DNA of 14,667 bases from an uncultured Actinomyces sp. (GTDB lineage Bacteria; Actinomycetota; Actinomycetes; Actinomycetales; Actinomycetaceae), in the NCBI GenBank assembly GCA_916719935.1, contig CAKAPY010000014.1, positions 1 through 14,667 of the forward strand, in the 5' to 3' direction. The notes below the pieces were generated by a model, which was given only the letters and a program-made list of their open reading frames with translations, was not told the DNA's origin and did no database searches. The translations under genes were made by a program, and so were the position numbers. Shown here one piece after another: positions 1 to 7,234 of the stretch; the stretch's first letter is position 1; the number at the start of each line of letters is the position of its first letter.

Positions 1-845
1 TTCTTTCTGCGCATTCGGGATATATCCCTGTTGTCGGTTGTTCTCGCTGCGGAAGGCCTGCTCGTTGCGAATACTGCTCAGGACCGCTCCATTTAGAGGC
101 TGACCATTCAATAGTGTGTTCATGGTGTGAGCGCACAACCGAGAATTGGTCGTGCCTTAAATGCCAGGGGACAAGCCTAAAATGGTGGCGCCTCGGCTCT
201 GAGCGCATCGGTGAAGAAATCGGTCGTTCTTTCCCCCAAATCCCCTTAACTGTCGCTCGGGCGGATGACGAAACGCGCCTGAGTGTGGGTCCCGAAGCTC
301 GAATAGTTGTCGCGACTCCTGGCGTGGAGCCCAAAGCTCAGGATGGCTACGCGGCGGTGATTATCTCCTCGGCTGCAGCGCTTGCCTCGAGGCCTGAGAT
401 GTGGGCGCCAGAAGAAGCGTTGCGCAGGTGGCTGAATGCCGGCGCACTGGCCCGTCCTCACGGTCGAATATGGGTCTCTGCCGGGGTTGAACACGCGCTT
501 GCGCAGGCGCTCATTCGATGGAGTCCCGAAGACTACATTCAGCAGCTTCTTGATGAGCGCAAGGTTCTTCGTTTCCCACCAACTGCATCAATCGTTGCAA
601 TCGACGGACCTCTTGACCAAGTGAATGCTTTTTGTCAGGATCTCCCCGCAGAGTTGATCGGTATTGTTGATGCGCCTTCGGTTGGAAAGATCGGTCATCG
701 TCCGGATGATCGGCGTGCTCTTATTCGCTGTGCGACAGCTGATTATCCTCAACTCGCACAAGTGCTTCGCGAACGCAATGGTGTGCGTTCGGCTCGTAAA
801 CGCTATCCGCTTCGCCTCACCTTGAATCCTCCTGAGCTGTTCTAG
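1..845 (+). CDS. priA: Replication restart protein PriA, C-terminal part (5' end outside window)
   Basis: The reading frame is open from the first bases of the window (codons at 3, 6, 9...) to the TAG at 843-845, so the gene begins upstream; a GTG at 114 is internal, not a start. Four CxxC pairs are visible: CSRC (codons 39-48), CEYC (66-75), CSWC (117-126) and CLKC (153-162). This is the two-zinc cysteine cluster of PriA. A motif GSERIGEEIGRSFP follows, typical of the region just after it. PriA recognises abandoned replication forks and reloads the replisome. Actinobacterial PriA proteins are generally reported to have lost recognisable helicase motifs; the ATPase region would lie outside this window, so that cannot be judged here. 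fmt starts 15 nt downstream, so the genes are probably co-transcribed. Confidence 0.93.
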   Translation, partial: LSAHSGYIPVVGCSRCGRPARCEYCSGPLHLEADHSIVCSWCERTTENWSCLKCQGTSLKWWRLGSERIGEEIGRSFPQIPLTVARADDETRLSVGPEARIVVATPGVEPKAQDGYAAVIISSAAALASRPEMWAPEEALRRWLNAGALARPHGRIWVSAGVEHALAQALIRWSPEDYIQQLLDERKVLRFPPTASIVAIDGPLDQVNAFCQDLPAELIGIVDAPSVGKIGHRPDDRRALIRCATADYPQLAQVLRERNGVRSARKRYPLRLTLNPPELF

Positions 846-860
846 ACAAGCCGATACACT

Positions 861-1811
861 ATGAGCGTGCGTATTGTTTTTGCAGGTACCCCTGAGCCGG
901 CGTTACCGACCCTTGAAGCCCTGATCTCGTCACCGCATGATGTCGTTGGTGTTATTACTCGCCCTCCAGCGAAAAGCGGTCGAGGACGTCATCTAGTGCC
1001 ATCGCCCATTGCGCTGCGTGCAAGTGAAGCTGGAATCGATCTCTTCGAAACCTCCTCTCTTAAAGGTGACGAGGCCTTAGACCGCATTCGTGCGTGGAAT
1101 GCTGACATCGCAGTAGTCGTTGCCTATGGTGCTTTGATTCCCCTGCGTGTGCTTGAAGCTCTTCCACATGGTTGGCTCAATCTTCACTTCTCTGATCTTC
1201 CTTTCTTCCGCGGTGCAGCTCCCGTGCAGTGGGCAATCCTTTCGGGACTGAGTGAAACTGCATCCAGCGTTTTCCAGCTAGAAGAGGGATTGGATACGGG
1301 TCCCGTTTTTTCCCGCCGGAAGGTTGAGATCGCCGATCAGACCAGTGGTGAGCTCCTCGATGAAATGGCGCGTTTAGGCGCTCAGCAAGTTGTTGATGTG
1401 GTGAATGCGATTGAAGCTGGTCAAGCTCTTGCACAACCACAAGTCGTTCCTGAGGGTGTGGAACTCAGCTATGCCCGACGCTTGGAGCCCAGTGATGGTG
1501 CCATCTCCTTTGATGAGAGCGCCCACCAGACGTGGCTGAGAATCCGCGCAGTGATTCCCAGCCCAGGTGCATATACAGAGTTTCGCGGGCAACGACTCAA
1601 GCTAGGTAAGGTTTCTTTGACCGACGTTCCCACCCCTGGCCAAGGCCGTCTCATCGTTTCGAAGAAGAGCGTCCTTGTTGGCTGTACAGACTTCTGTCTT
1701 GAGCTTGGTCAGGTTGCTCCCGCCGGTAAGAAATGGATGGATGCAGCTGCATGGGCACGCGGCGCGCGATTGGACAGTGATGCCCGACTCGGTGAAGGGA
1801 TAGTGCTCTGA
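861..1811 (+). CDS. fmt: Methionyl-tRNA formyltransferase
   Basis: This 316-residue protein is the usual length for Fmt (about 315). It formylates Met-tRNAfMet from 10-formyl-tetrahydrofolate to make the initiator tRNA. The N-terminal formyltransferase fold carries the opening VRIVFAGTPEPALPTLEAL and the active-site stretch LNLHFSDLPFFRGAAPVQW. The catalytic Asn and His fall at residues 107 and 109, and the catalytic Asp at 145 in GLDTGPV. These correspond to N106/H108/D144 in E. coli. The C-terminal OB-like tRNA-binding domain starts around residue 210 (ELSYARRLEPSDGAI). No good Shine-Dalgarno precedes the ATG and the priA stop is only 15 nt upstream, so translation may be coupled. Its TGA overlaps the rsmB ATG by one nucleotide. 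Confidence 0.97.
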   Translation: MSVRIVFAGTPEPALPTLEALISSPHDVVGVITRPPAKSGRGRHLVPSPIALRASEAGIDLFETSSLKGDEALDRIRAWNADIAVVVAYGALIPLRVLEALPHGWLNLHFSDLPFFRGAAPVQWAILSGLSETASSVFQLEEGLDTGPVFSRRKVEIADQTSGELLDEMARLGAQQVVDVVNAIEAGQALAQPQVVPEGVELSYARRLEPSDGAISFDESAHQTWLRIRAVIPSPGAYTEFRGQRLKLGKVSLTDVPTPGQGRLIVSKKSVLVGCTDFCLELGQVAPAGKKWMDAAAWARGARLDSDARLGEGIVL

Positions 1812-3286
1812 TGGCAACTCACCGTTATTCCGATGGATATCGTTCCTTCCGCGAAGCAGACCCCGCACGTCAGGTTGCCTACGAGGTCCTCACATTGGTA
1901 CGCAATGAGGATGCCTACGCGAATCTGGTTCTTCCAAAAGTTCTGAAATCCTTTGAAGGACACGCGCATCTAGATCAACGTGATCGCGCTTTCGCTGTCG
2001 AACTCACCTACGGCACCCTACGCGAACAGGGATTCCTTGATTGGGTGATCTCACGAAACTCTTCACGTCCGCTTTCCGATATTGAAGGCGGCATCATTGA
2101 TATCTTGCGTCTTGGCGTTTATCAGTTGCTGCGCATGCGAGTTCCTGACCATGCCGCGGTTTCTCAAACCGTCGATCTTGCGCGGCAGTATCTCAGTGCC
2201 GGTCCAGCAAAGTTCATTAATGCTGTTTTGCGTTCTGTGATCCGTGAAGGTGAAGAGGCAAGGCAGGAAGCTTTGAATGAACTTCCGGAGTCAGAACGCC
2301 TAGCGATCGAATACTCCCATCCACAATGGATGGTTGAAGAATATAGTCGTGCCCTCGTAGCCAATGGTTGTTCCAGCGAAGAGATTGCGGAGCTTTTGGC
2401 TGCAAACAACCAGGCACCCTACGTTTCTCTTGTCGCACGCCCAAGCCTCATTGAGGTTGATGAACTTGCTGATCAATGTCTTGATTACCTGCACACTCGC
2501 ATCGCTGATGGCGAGGTATCTCCCTACGCTGTTCTTCTTGAGTCCGGGGATCCTGCCCGTATCCCTGCAATCAGGCAGAGACGAGCGGCTGTTCAGGATG
2601 AGGGTTCTCAACTAGCCGGGATTTTGGCAGCTCAAGTCCTTATCGCGGGGAAAGATCAGAACTGGCTCGACCTTTGCGCAGGTCCAGGAGGCAAAGCGGC
2701 GCTGGTCGCTTCACTAGGCGTTGAACGAGGCGCTCAACTCATCGCCAACGAGGTGCACTCTCATCGAGCGCGCCTCGTCGAAAAGACCCTCGAACACCTT
2801 GAGAACACTGAAGTGGTGTGCTCTGATGGGACACGCTTTGGCGGTGAGGGCACGCGTTGGGCTTTAGAGTCTTTCGACCGAGTGATTATTGATGCGCCGT
2901 GCTCTGGCCTTGGATCGATGCGGCGTCGGCCGGAATCGCGCTGGCGCAGAAATCAGGATGACCTCTTGCAGTTGGTTTCCCTTCAGGCGGAACTACTCGA
3001 TCGAGGAATCGAATTGACCAGGCCTGGGGGAGTGACGGTTTACATCACCTGCTCGCCGGTCGTCGAGGAAACTCTTGATCAGATTTCACGCGTTCTCGCC
3101 TCGGGACGTGTCGAACTAGTGGATTTGCGTCCTGTGGCTGCGCAAATTACTCCGAAGCCCCTTAACCTTCCGCAAGCAAAAGGAATCGCTGCTCGTACGA
3201 TTCAGCTATGGGAACACCGGAACGAAACTGATCTTATGTTTATCGCTGCTCTCAGAAAACTTCCAGTAGCTCAGGAGCTCTCATGA
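1811..3286 (+). CDS. rsmB: 16S rRNA (cytosine967-C5)-methyltransferase
   Basis: This 491-residue protein has a NusB-like RNA-binding N-terminus (about residues 15-165; note RDRAFAVELTYGTLREQGFLDW) joined to a Rossmann-type SAM-dependent methyltransferase domain. SAM motif I is LDLCAGPGGKAAL. Motif IV DAPCSGLGSMRRRPESRWRR contains Cys364, and motif VI YITCSP contains Cys414. In the RNA m5C methyltransferase family the motif VI cysteine is the nucleophile and the motif IV cysteine helps release the product. The enzyme modifies C967 (E. coli numbering) of 16S rRNA. The start ATG at 1811 shares one base with the fmt stop, giving translational coupling. Somewhat longer than E. coli RsmB (429), as is common in actinobacteria, with extra residues between the domains. 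Confidence 0.95.
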   Translation: MATHRYSDGYRSFREADPARQVAYEVLTLVRNEDAYANLVLPKVLKSFEGHAHLDQRDRAFAVELTYGTLREQGFLDWVISRNSSRPLSDIEGGIIDILRLGVYQLLRMRVPDHAAVSQTVDLARQYLSAGPAKFINAVLRSVIREGEEARQEALNELPESERLAIEYSHPQWMVEEYSRALVANGCSSEEIAELLAANNQAPYVSLVARPSLIEVDELADQCLDYLHTRIADGEVSPYAVLLESGDPARIPAIRQRRAAVQDEGSQLAGILAAQVLIAGKDQNWLDLCAGPGGKAALVASLGVERGAQLIANEVHSHRARLVEKTLEHLENTEVVCSDGTRFGGEGTRWALESFDRVIIDAPCSGLGSMRRRPESRWRRNQDDLLQLVSLQAELLDRGIELTRPGGVTVYITCSPVVEETLDQISRVLASGRVELVDLRPVAAQITPKPLNLPQAKGIAARTIQLWEHRNETDLMFIAALRKLPVAQELS

Positions 3287-3948
3287 CCACGCCGCTCATT
3301 TCGCCGTCGATCCTTAATTGCGATATAGCCAGACTTGAGGACGAACTGAAAAAGATTTCCAGTGCCGATATCGCTCATGTCGATGTCATGGATAATCACT
3401 TTGTCCCCAACCTCACGTGGGGTCTTCCTGTCGTTGAGGCCTGTGTAAACACTGGTATCTTGCCCATCGATGCTCACCTGATGATTGAAGATCCAGATCG
3501 GTGGGCACCTGCGTACGCTGAAGCCGGTTGTGCGTCGGTTACCTTCCATGCCGAGGCAGCTTCCGCGCCGATTCGCACCGCCCGGGAAATTCGACGTCTG
3601 GGTGCCCGCGCAGCTCTTGCACTCAAGCCTTCGACAGACATCGCACCCTACGTCGATATTTTGCCGGAGTTCGACATGATCTTGATTATGACGGTTGAAC
3701 CAGGTTTTGGCGGCCAAAGTTTCCTTGAATCGATGCTTCCAAAGATCCAACGCACACGGGATGCGATTGCCTCCGCATCTTTGGATATCTCGATTCAAGT
3801 AGATGGGGGAGTCTCGCGTAAGACTATTGAGCGCGCAGCAGACGCGGGCGCAACAAATTTTGTTGCAGGGTCGGCAATCTTTCGTGCCGACGACGCGTTT
3901 GAAGAGATCGCAACACTGCGATCTCTTGCGCAATCGCACATGCACTGA
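3283..3948 (+). CDS. rpe: Ribulose-phosphate 3-epimerase
   Basis: This TIM-barrel enzyme of 221 residues is the usual family length. It interconverts ribulose 5-phosphate and xylulose 5-phosphate in the pentose phosphate pathway. Metal ligands and acid/base residues are visible: His32 and Asp34 in HVDVMDNHFVPNLTWG, His65 in DAHLMI, and Asp174 in VDGGVSRKTI. The phosphate-binding loops VEPGFGGQSF and GSAIF are also present. The ATG overlaps the rsmB TGA (ATGA, 4 nt) and has a clear AGGAG at 3273-3277, five bases upstream. It is the last gene of the priA-fmt-rsmB-rpe run. Ribulose 5-phosphate is also a riboflavin precursor, and in many actinobacteria ribD follows rpe; here a riboflavin-type riboswitch and transporter follow instead. 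Confidence 0.97.
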   Translation: MTTPLISPSILNCDIARLEDELKKISSADIAHVDVMDNHFVPNLTWGLPVVEACVNTGILPIDAHLMIEDPDRWAPAYAEAGCASVTFHAEAASAPIRTAREIRRLGARAALALKPSTDIAPYVDILPEFDMILIMTVEPGFGGQSFLESMLPKIQRTRDAIASASLDISIQVDGGVSRKTIERAADAGATNFVAGSAIFRADDAFEEIATLRSLAQSHMH

Positions 3949-3950
3949 AG

Positions 3951-3979
3951 ATGACACTGGCCTCTGCGCGTGCCAGAAT
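3951..3979 (+). promoter_or_regulatory. Candidate promoter for the riboswitch-transporter unit
   Basis: The hexamer ATGACA (3951-3956) matches the -35 consensus at five of six positions. After a 17-base spacer comes CAGAAT (3974-3979), a four-of-six -10 match preceded directly by TGC, an extended -10 element. The predicted transcription start (about 3986) falls right at the 5' strand of riboswitch helix P1 (3987), which strengthens the call. It begins only three bases after the rpe stop. Confidence 0.55.
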
Positions 3980-3986
3980 AACTATG

Positions 3987-4103
3987 TACTTCGGGGTCGG
4001 TGTAAGTCCGAGCCGGCGGTGAAAGTCCGCGACCCGCATTATTCGATGCGGTTGAACTGGTGTAATTCCAGTACCGACAGTTAAAGCCTGGATGGGAGAA
4101 GTA
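3987..4103 (+). promoter_or_regulatory. FMN riboswitch (RFN element)
   Basis: The full conserved RFN core is present. Helix P1 is TACTTC (3987-3992) with GAAGTA (4098-4103). The signature blocks follow in order: the GGGGTCGG...AGTCCGAGCCGGCGGT stretch, GAAAGTCCGCGACCC, the variable hairpin with arms CGCAT/ATGCG (4035-4050 area), a second hairpin ACTGG...CCAGT, CCGACAG and the terminal GGATGGGAGAAG. The family binds flavin mononucleotide and lowers expression of riboflavin synthesis or uptake genes when FMN is plentiful. The next gene starts 60 nt downstream. There is no intrinsic terminator (no hairpin plus U-run) between aptamer and start codon, so control at translation is more likely than transcription attenuation. 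Confidence 0.97.
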
Positions 4104-4163
4104 GTTGAGTGGGCCTAGTGTCTGCTGAGCGGCTGCATAGCTCGAAGTGCGGGAAGGATTACC

Positions 4164-4934
4164 GTGAGCCGTCGAGCACCTCGCCGCTTCACTGTTATCG
4201 CCCCGCTGATTGTCATCGTCTGCTTAGTATTCTTCTGGTGGGCGATCACCGCATTTAGCGGGATTCAAGCGTGGCGTCTTCCTTCGCCGTACGCCGTCCT
4301 CGCCCGAGGATACTCCCTTGTTCAACAGCCTTCGCTTTGGCTCGCTTTCGCGCGGACCGGAGTCGAGGCCCTAGTCGGTGGATTCATTGGTGTGTGCGTT
4401 GCACTTCCGTTGAGCTACCTGATCTTCCGTTTCCGTACCATCGCCGAGGCTATTGAGCCCCTTTTAGGGACCTCGCAGGCTTTACCCGCCGTTGCCTTGG
4501 CACCATTTTTGGTCCTCTGGTTCGGCTACGGGTTGATTCCAATTTCGATGCTCTGTGCATTGATTGCTTTCTTCCCCATTCTCATCTCCTCCCTGGTCGG
4601 CTTACGCTCCCTGGATCGCCAAGTATGCGAGGCGGCACAGCTTGACGGGGCAGCCGGGATCACGATGGCAGTCAAAATTGAGATTCCACTTGCATCACCA
4701 GCGATTCTTGCCGGCATTCGCAATGGCTTTACTTTGTCGATTACCGGTGCTGTCGTCGGGGAAATGGTGATGGGAGGAAAGGGCCTGGGAATGCTCCTGT
4801 CTCAGATGCGCACGAATGTCGATACGGCGGGAATGTTTGTTGTGATCCTCCTCCTGTGTATGCAGGCAGTTGTCATCTACACACTCATGTCCGCATGGGA
4901 AAAGCGCTCACGCGCGATGGTTGAAACCGACTAG
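4164..4934 (+). CDS. ABC transporter permease, riboflavin-uptake type (RibX-like)
   Basis: This 256-residue protein is a BPD_transp_1 permease of the nitrate/sulfonate/thiamine-precursor importer class. It has a positively charged N-terminus (MSRRAPRR), a first membrane helix at about 10-30, and further hydrophobic helices at roughly 65-90, 105-145, 185-205 and 225-245. The cytoplasmic EAA loop that docks on the ATPase begins at Glu156 (EAAQLDGA...IEIPLASPAI). The GTG start is supported by GGAAGGA at 4152-4158. The FMN riboswitch just upstream points to riboflavin or a related flavin as substrate. Permease/binding-protein pairs of this kind linked to FMN riboswitches have been called RibXY. 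That substrate is inferred; by sequence alone a thiamine-precursor or alkanesulfonate importer would look similar. The ATPase is not encoded nearby. Confidence 0.85.
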   Translation: MSRRAPRRFTVIAPLIVIVCLVFFWWAITAFSGIQAWRLPSPYAVLARGYSLVQQPSLWLAFARTGVEALVGGFIGVCVALPLSYLIFRFRTIAEAIEPLLGTSQALPAVALAPFLVLWFGYGLIPISMLCALIAFFPILISSLVGLRSLDRQVCEAAQLDGAAGITMAVKIEIPLASPAILAGIRNGFTLSITGAVVGEMVMGGKGLGMLLSQMRTNVDTAGMFVVILLLCMQAVVIYTLMSAWEKRSRAMVETD

Positions 4935-4959
4935 GTGCGGCATACTATTGGAGAGCATT

Positions 4960-5952
4960 ATGCGTCCTATTGTTCGTGGAATTGCCGGTCTACTTACGGC
5001 AGTATTTGTGGTGAGTGGTTGCTCCAGCACCTCATCATCTGACACGACCGTTATTGGTTTGACCTATGTGCCAAATGTTCAATTCTCCGGTGTTTACCTT
5101 GCCGAGGATAATGGCGATTACTCCAAGGAAGGAATAAAGGTCGATATCCGTCATCACGGGAATGATGAAGGAGTATTTACCGCTCTTGTGAGCGGGCAAG
5201 AACAGCTCGTCCTCGCGACGGGCGACGAGGTAGTCCAGGCCAGATCACAAGGCATGGATGTCATTTCGGTGGGCCAATACTACCGTGAGCAACCCAACGT
5301 GATCTTGACCCGAGCCGATACCGGAATCAAGAGCGTCAGTGACTTGAAGGGGAAGAAAGTAGGAATTCCGGGGGAATATGGATCTTCTTGGCTTGCCCTT
5401 CAAGCGTACTTAGCCAGTGCTCATATGACGACAGCTGATATCAGTGTTGTATCCATTGGCTATACCCAAGTTTCTGCATTGAATAATAAAGACGTTGATG
5501 CAGTTGTGGGCTTTGCAAACAACGATGCTGTTCAGCTTTCAGCTGCTGGCGTCGATACTCGTGTTGTTGACTGTGATTGCACTATTCCTTTAGTTTCAGC
5601 TTCCCTGGTTACGACATCGACGTGGGCGAAGGAAAATCCCGAAAAGCTGAAGAAAATCCTTCGCGCAACACAACAGGGGATGACGGCTGCAGTCGAGCAT
5701 CCAGATCAGGCATTTGCTGCCACTGAGAAGCGTGATACAACCCTGACTGACGATAAGACGCGCTCCACAGCCACCCAGATTCTCAATGCGACGAATCTAC
5801 TGATTTTGGGAGCGAATTCGAAGGTTTCATTGGAACAAGATCAAAATCGTTGGCAAGAGATGATCAACTTCATGTCATCAATTTCGGGGCTTCTCGAGCA
5901 TGAAGTCACTCTTGATCAAGTGATGACAAACGATTACATCCCGCAGTCATAG
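4960..5952 (+). CDS. NMT1/THI5-like substrate-binding lipoprotein (RibY-like)
   Basis: This 330-residue lipoprotein has a signal peptide (MRPIVRGIAGLLTAVFVV) and a lipobox VSGC with the lipidated Cys at residue 21. A Ser/Thr-rich linker follows, then an NMT1/THI5-like periplasmic-binding fold beginning TYVPNVQFSGVYLAEDNGDY (about 35-54). The ATG at 4960 was chosen because it begins the signal peptide and has GGAGAG at 4950-4955; an in-frame start at 4870 would lie inside the permease gene and mask the signal sequence. It should capture the ligand outside the membrane and pass it to the preceding permease, 25 nt upstream. Given the FMN riboswitch, riboflavin is the likely ligand. A Cys-Asp-Cys pair at residues 205-207 is unusual for an exported lipoprotein and may form a disulfide or bind a metal. 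Confidence 0.85.
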   Translation: MRPIVRGIAGLLTAVFVVSGCSSTSSSDTTVIGLTYVPNVQFSGVYLAEDNGDYSKEGIKVDIRHHGNDEGVFTALVSGQEQLVLATGDEVVQARSQGMDVISVGQYYREQPNVILTRADTGIKSVSDLKGKKVGIPGEYGSSWLALQAYLASAHMTTADISVVSIGYTQVSALNNKDVDAVVGFANNDAVQLSAAGVDTRVVDCDCTIPLVSASLVTTSTWAKENPEKLKKILRATQQGMTAAVEHPDQAFAATEKRDTTLTDDKTRSTATQILNATNLLILGANSKVSLEQDQNRWQEMINFMSSISGLLEHEVTLDQVMTNDYIPQS

Positions 5953-5972
5953 TTTTGCGGCTCTAAGAAAGC

Positions 5973-6020
5973 GATTCCCTCAGCGTGGACATATTCGGGC
6001 TGAGGGAATCATTATTTTCG
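5973..6020 (+). terminator. Intrinsic terminator after the transporter genes
   Basis: A perfect 12-bp stem is formed by 5973-5984 (GATTCCCTCAGC) and 5999-6010 (GCTGAGGGAATC), with a 14-nt loop. ATTATTTTCG follows, a T-rich tail. It lies 20 nt after the binding-protein stop. On the other strand the stem is followed by CGCTTTCTTAG, so it may also stop minus-strand transcripts from the glycosyltransferase remnant. Confidence 0.8.
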
Positions 6021-6213
6021 TAATTCGTATATACCTGTCAAGGAAAGGAATGCTGAGGCGCTTTAGCGGGTAGTCGACATGTGTAGAATCCCCATGCGAA
6101 ATTACACGTACCTCGTGTCCGCGAGCGCGAAGACCAGCGCAAAAGTCGCGGGCTGAACGAGCCCGCCCGTTAGTGGCATTCGTAATATCGCTTGCCGATA
6201 GAAGAATACGCAT
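5980..6213 (-). pseudogene. N-terminal remnant of a family 4-type glycosyltransferase
   Basis: The minus strand encodes a 77-residue frame opening MRILLSASDITNATNG and continuing with LRARGHEVRVISHG. That is the first beta-strand, glycine loop and second strand of a GT-B glycosyltransferase (GT4 type). The similarity holds to about residue 61 (FLDRYI, near position 6031). The last 16 codons run into the terminator hairpin and look non-native. A full GT4 protein is about 350-400 residues, so most of the donor-binding half is missing, and there is no space for it before the binding-protein gene. The start is intact: ATG at 6211-6213 with GGAGAA five bases upstream. It is probably a deletion remnant; expression of a short peptide cannot be excluded. 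Confidence 0.6.
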
Positions 6214-6316
6214 CGTGTTCTCCGCGTGTATTGGTGAGCAGTGTGTTTAGTAGCTGCAAGGTCTTTCGCGCACTAGGCTAAAGCGTGCATCAATTTCGTC
6301 ACAAGGAGGGGGCATT
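6214..6316. other. Leader region of the paf operon
   Basis: About 100 bases separate the glycosyltransferase remnant from pafB. It ends with a strong Shine-Dalgarno AAGGAGG (6303-6309), seven bases before the pafB GTG. A TANNNT-type -10 candidate TAGGCT lies at 6274-6279, but the expected -35 position (around 6251) holds no convincing match, so the operon promoter is not firmly located. Confidence 0.4.
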
Positions 6317-7234
6317 GTGGAGAGCAACGATACCAGCGTGCGCATCCTTGACCTGCTCTTTGAACTGACTTATGCGGAACGCGGACGTTCGCGTTCCCAG
6401 ATTCGTAGACTGACGCATTACCGAAAACTCAGCGACACTGCGTTTGATTCAGCTTTCACTCGCGATAAAGAGACTCTTAAAAAAATCGGTGTTGACATTG
6501 AGGTTAAACCGCGTGGAGATGAGCTCATTTACCGCTTATGTCGGTCAGATTCCGAGCTGCTTAAGCTTTCACCCGAAGAAGTTTCGCTGCTCGACCTCGC
6601 CTCGACAGCATGGAATGATCCATCAACAACCGAGCTTGCCTCTACAAAATTGCGCGCAAATTCCGTAGCAAATCGCAAGTCTTCGATTGATTTTCATCTT
6701 TCGGGCGCTGAACATGTCCTTCCCTTATTCCAAGCGATCACCTCGGCAAGCGTTGTTTCCTTCGCATATAGAAGCTTGAGGGGAACCGATAATCGTGCTG
6801 TGGAGCCATGGAATCTCCTTATTTCTGGTTCAGCAATTTATCTTCAGGGCTATGACCTTGACCGAGGCGACGAACGCAGTTTCAGGCTTTCGCGTATTCT
6901 GCCTCCGATTGAGGTGCTTGGAGAGCCCGGCGATGCTTATCCCCGTCCTTCTGATCGTCCAACGATCGGTATTTCACGTCCACTTGAGCCGACCTTCTTC
7001 GCCAGAGTAGGAAGTGAGGCGTGGAAGAGTGCACTGCGCGACGATAGAGCTACGGGGGCAGGTACGGAGCAGTGGCAACGCTTCCGTGGACATGTTGCGC
7101 CTTATAGTTTCTGGACCCATTTCATTTTGTCTCATGCTCACGATATTGTCCCGATCGAGCCGAATGAGTTTGCTTCAGATTTACAGAAAAAACTCCAGAG
7201 TGCGCAGTTTCTGAACGGAGGCCAAAATGCCTGA
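6317..7234 (+). CDS. pafB: WYL-domain transcriptional regulator PafB
   Basis: This 305-residue protein has an N-terminal winged helix-turn-helix (about 1-70: SVRILDLLFELTYAERGRSRSQIRRL) and a WYL domain (about 140-205). The WYL region shows the usual VSFAYRS start, VEPWNLL, and IYLQGYDLDRGDERSFRLSRI. In mycobacteria PafB and PafC form a heterodimer that activates the LexA-independent DNA damage response, with the WYL domains sensing single-stranded DNA. Pairing with the next gene, which has the same architecture, makes PafB a confident name. The GTG start is fixed by AAGGAGG at 6303-6309. The gene overlaps pafC by eight nucleotides. No proteasome or Pup-ligase (pafA) gene lies upstream, so the original association with pupylation is not seen here. 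Confidence 0.9.
   Translation: MESNDTSVRILDLLFELTYAERGRSRSQIRRLTHYRKLSDTAFDSAFTRDKETLKKIGVDIEVKPRGDELIYRLCRSDSELLKLSPEEVSLLDLASTAWNDPSTTELASTKLRANSVANRKSSIDFHLSGAEHVLPLFQAITSASVVSFAYRSLRGTDNRAVEPWNLLISGSAIYLQGYDLDRGDERSFRLSRILPPIEVLGEPGDAYPRPSDRPTIGISRPLEPTFFARVGSEAWKSALRDDRATGAGTEQWQRFRGHVAPYSFWTHFILSHAHDIVPIEPNEFASDLQKKLQSAQFLNGGQNA

Noticed and set aside
3271..3957. Long minus-strand open frame (228 codons) opposite rpe
   Set aside because: It covers rpe almost exactly, has no recognisable domain, and is Cys/Arg-rich in a way typical of antisense shadows of coding sequence.
4870..4959. Longer start for the binding lipoprotein
   Set aside because: The extension lies within the permease gene, would bury the signal peptide 30 residues inside, and lacks support; ATG 4960 has a ribosome-binding site and a proper lipobox.
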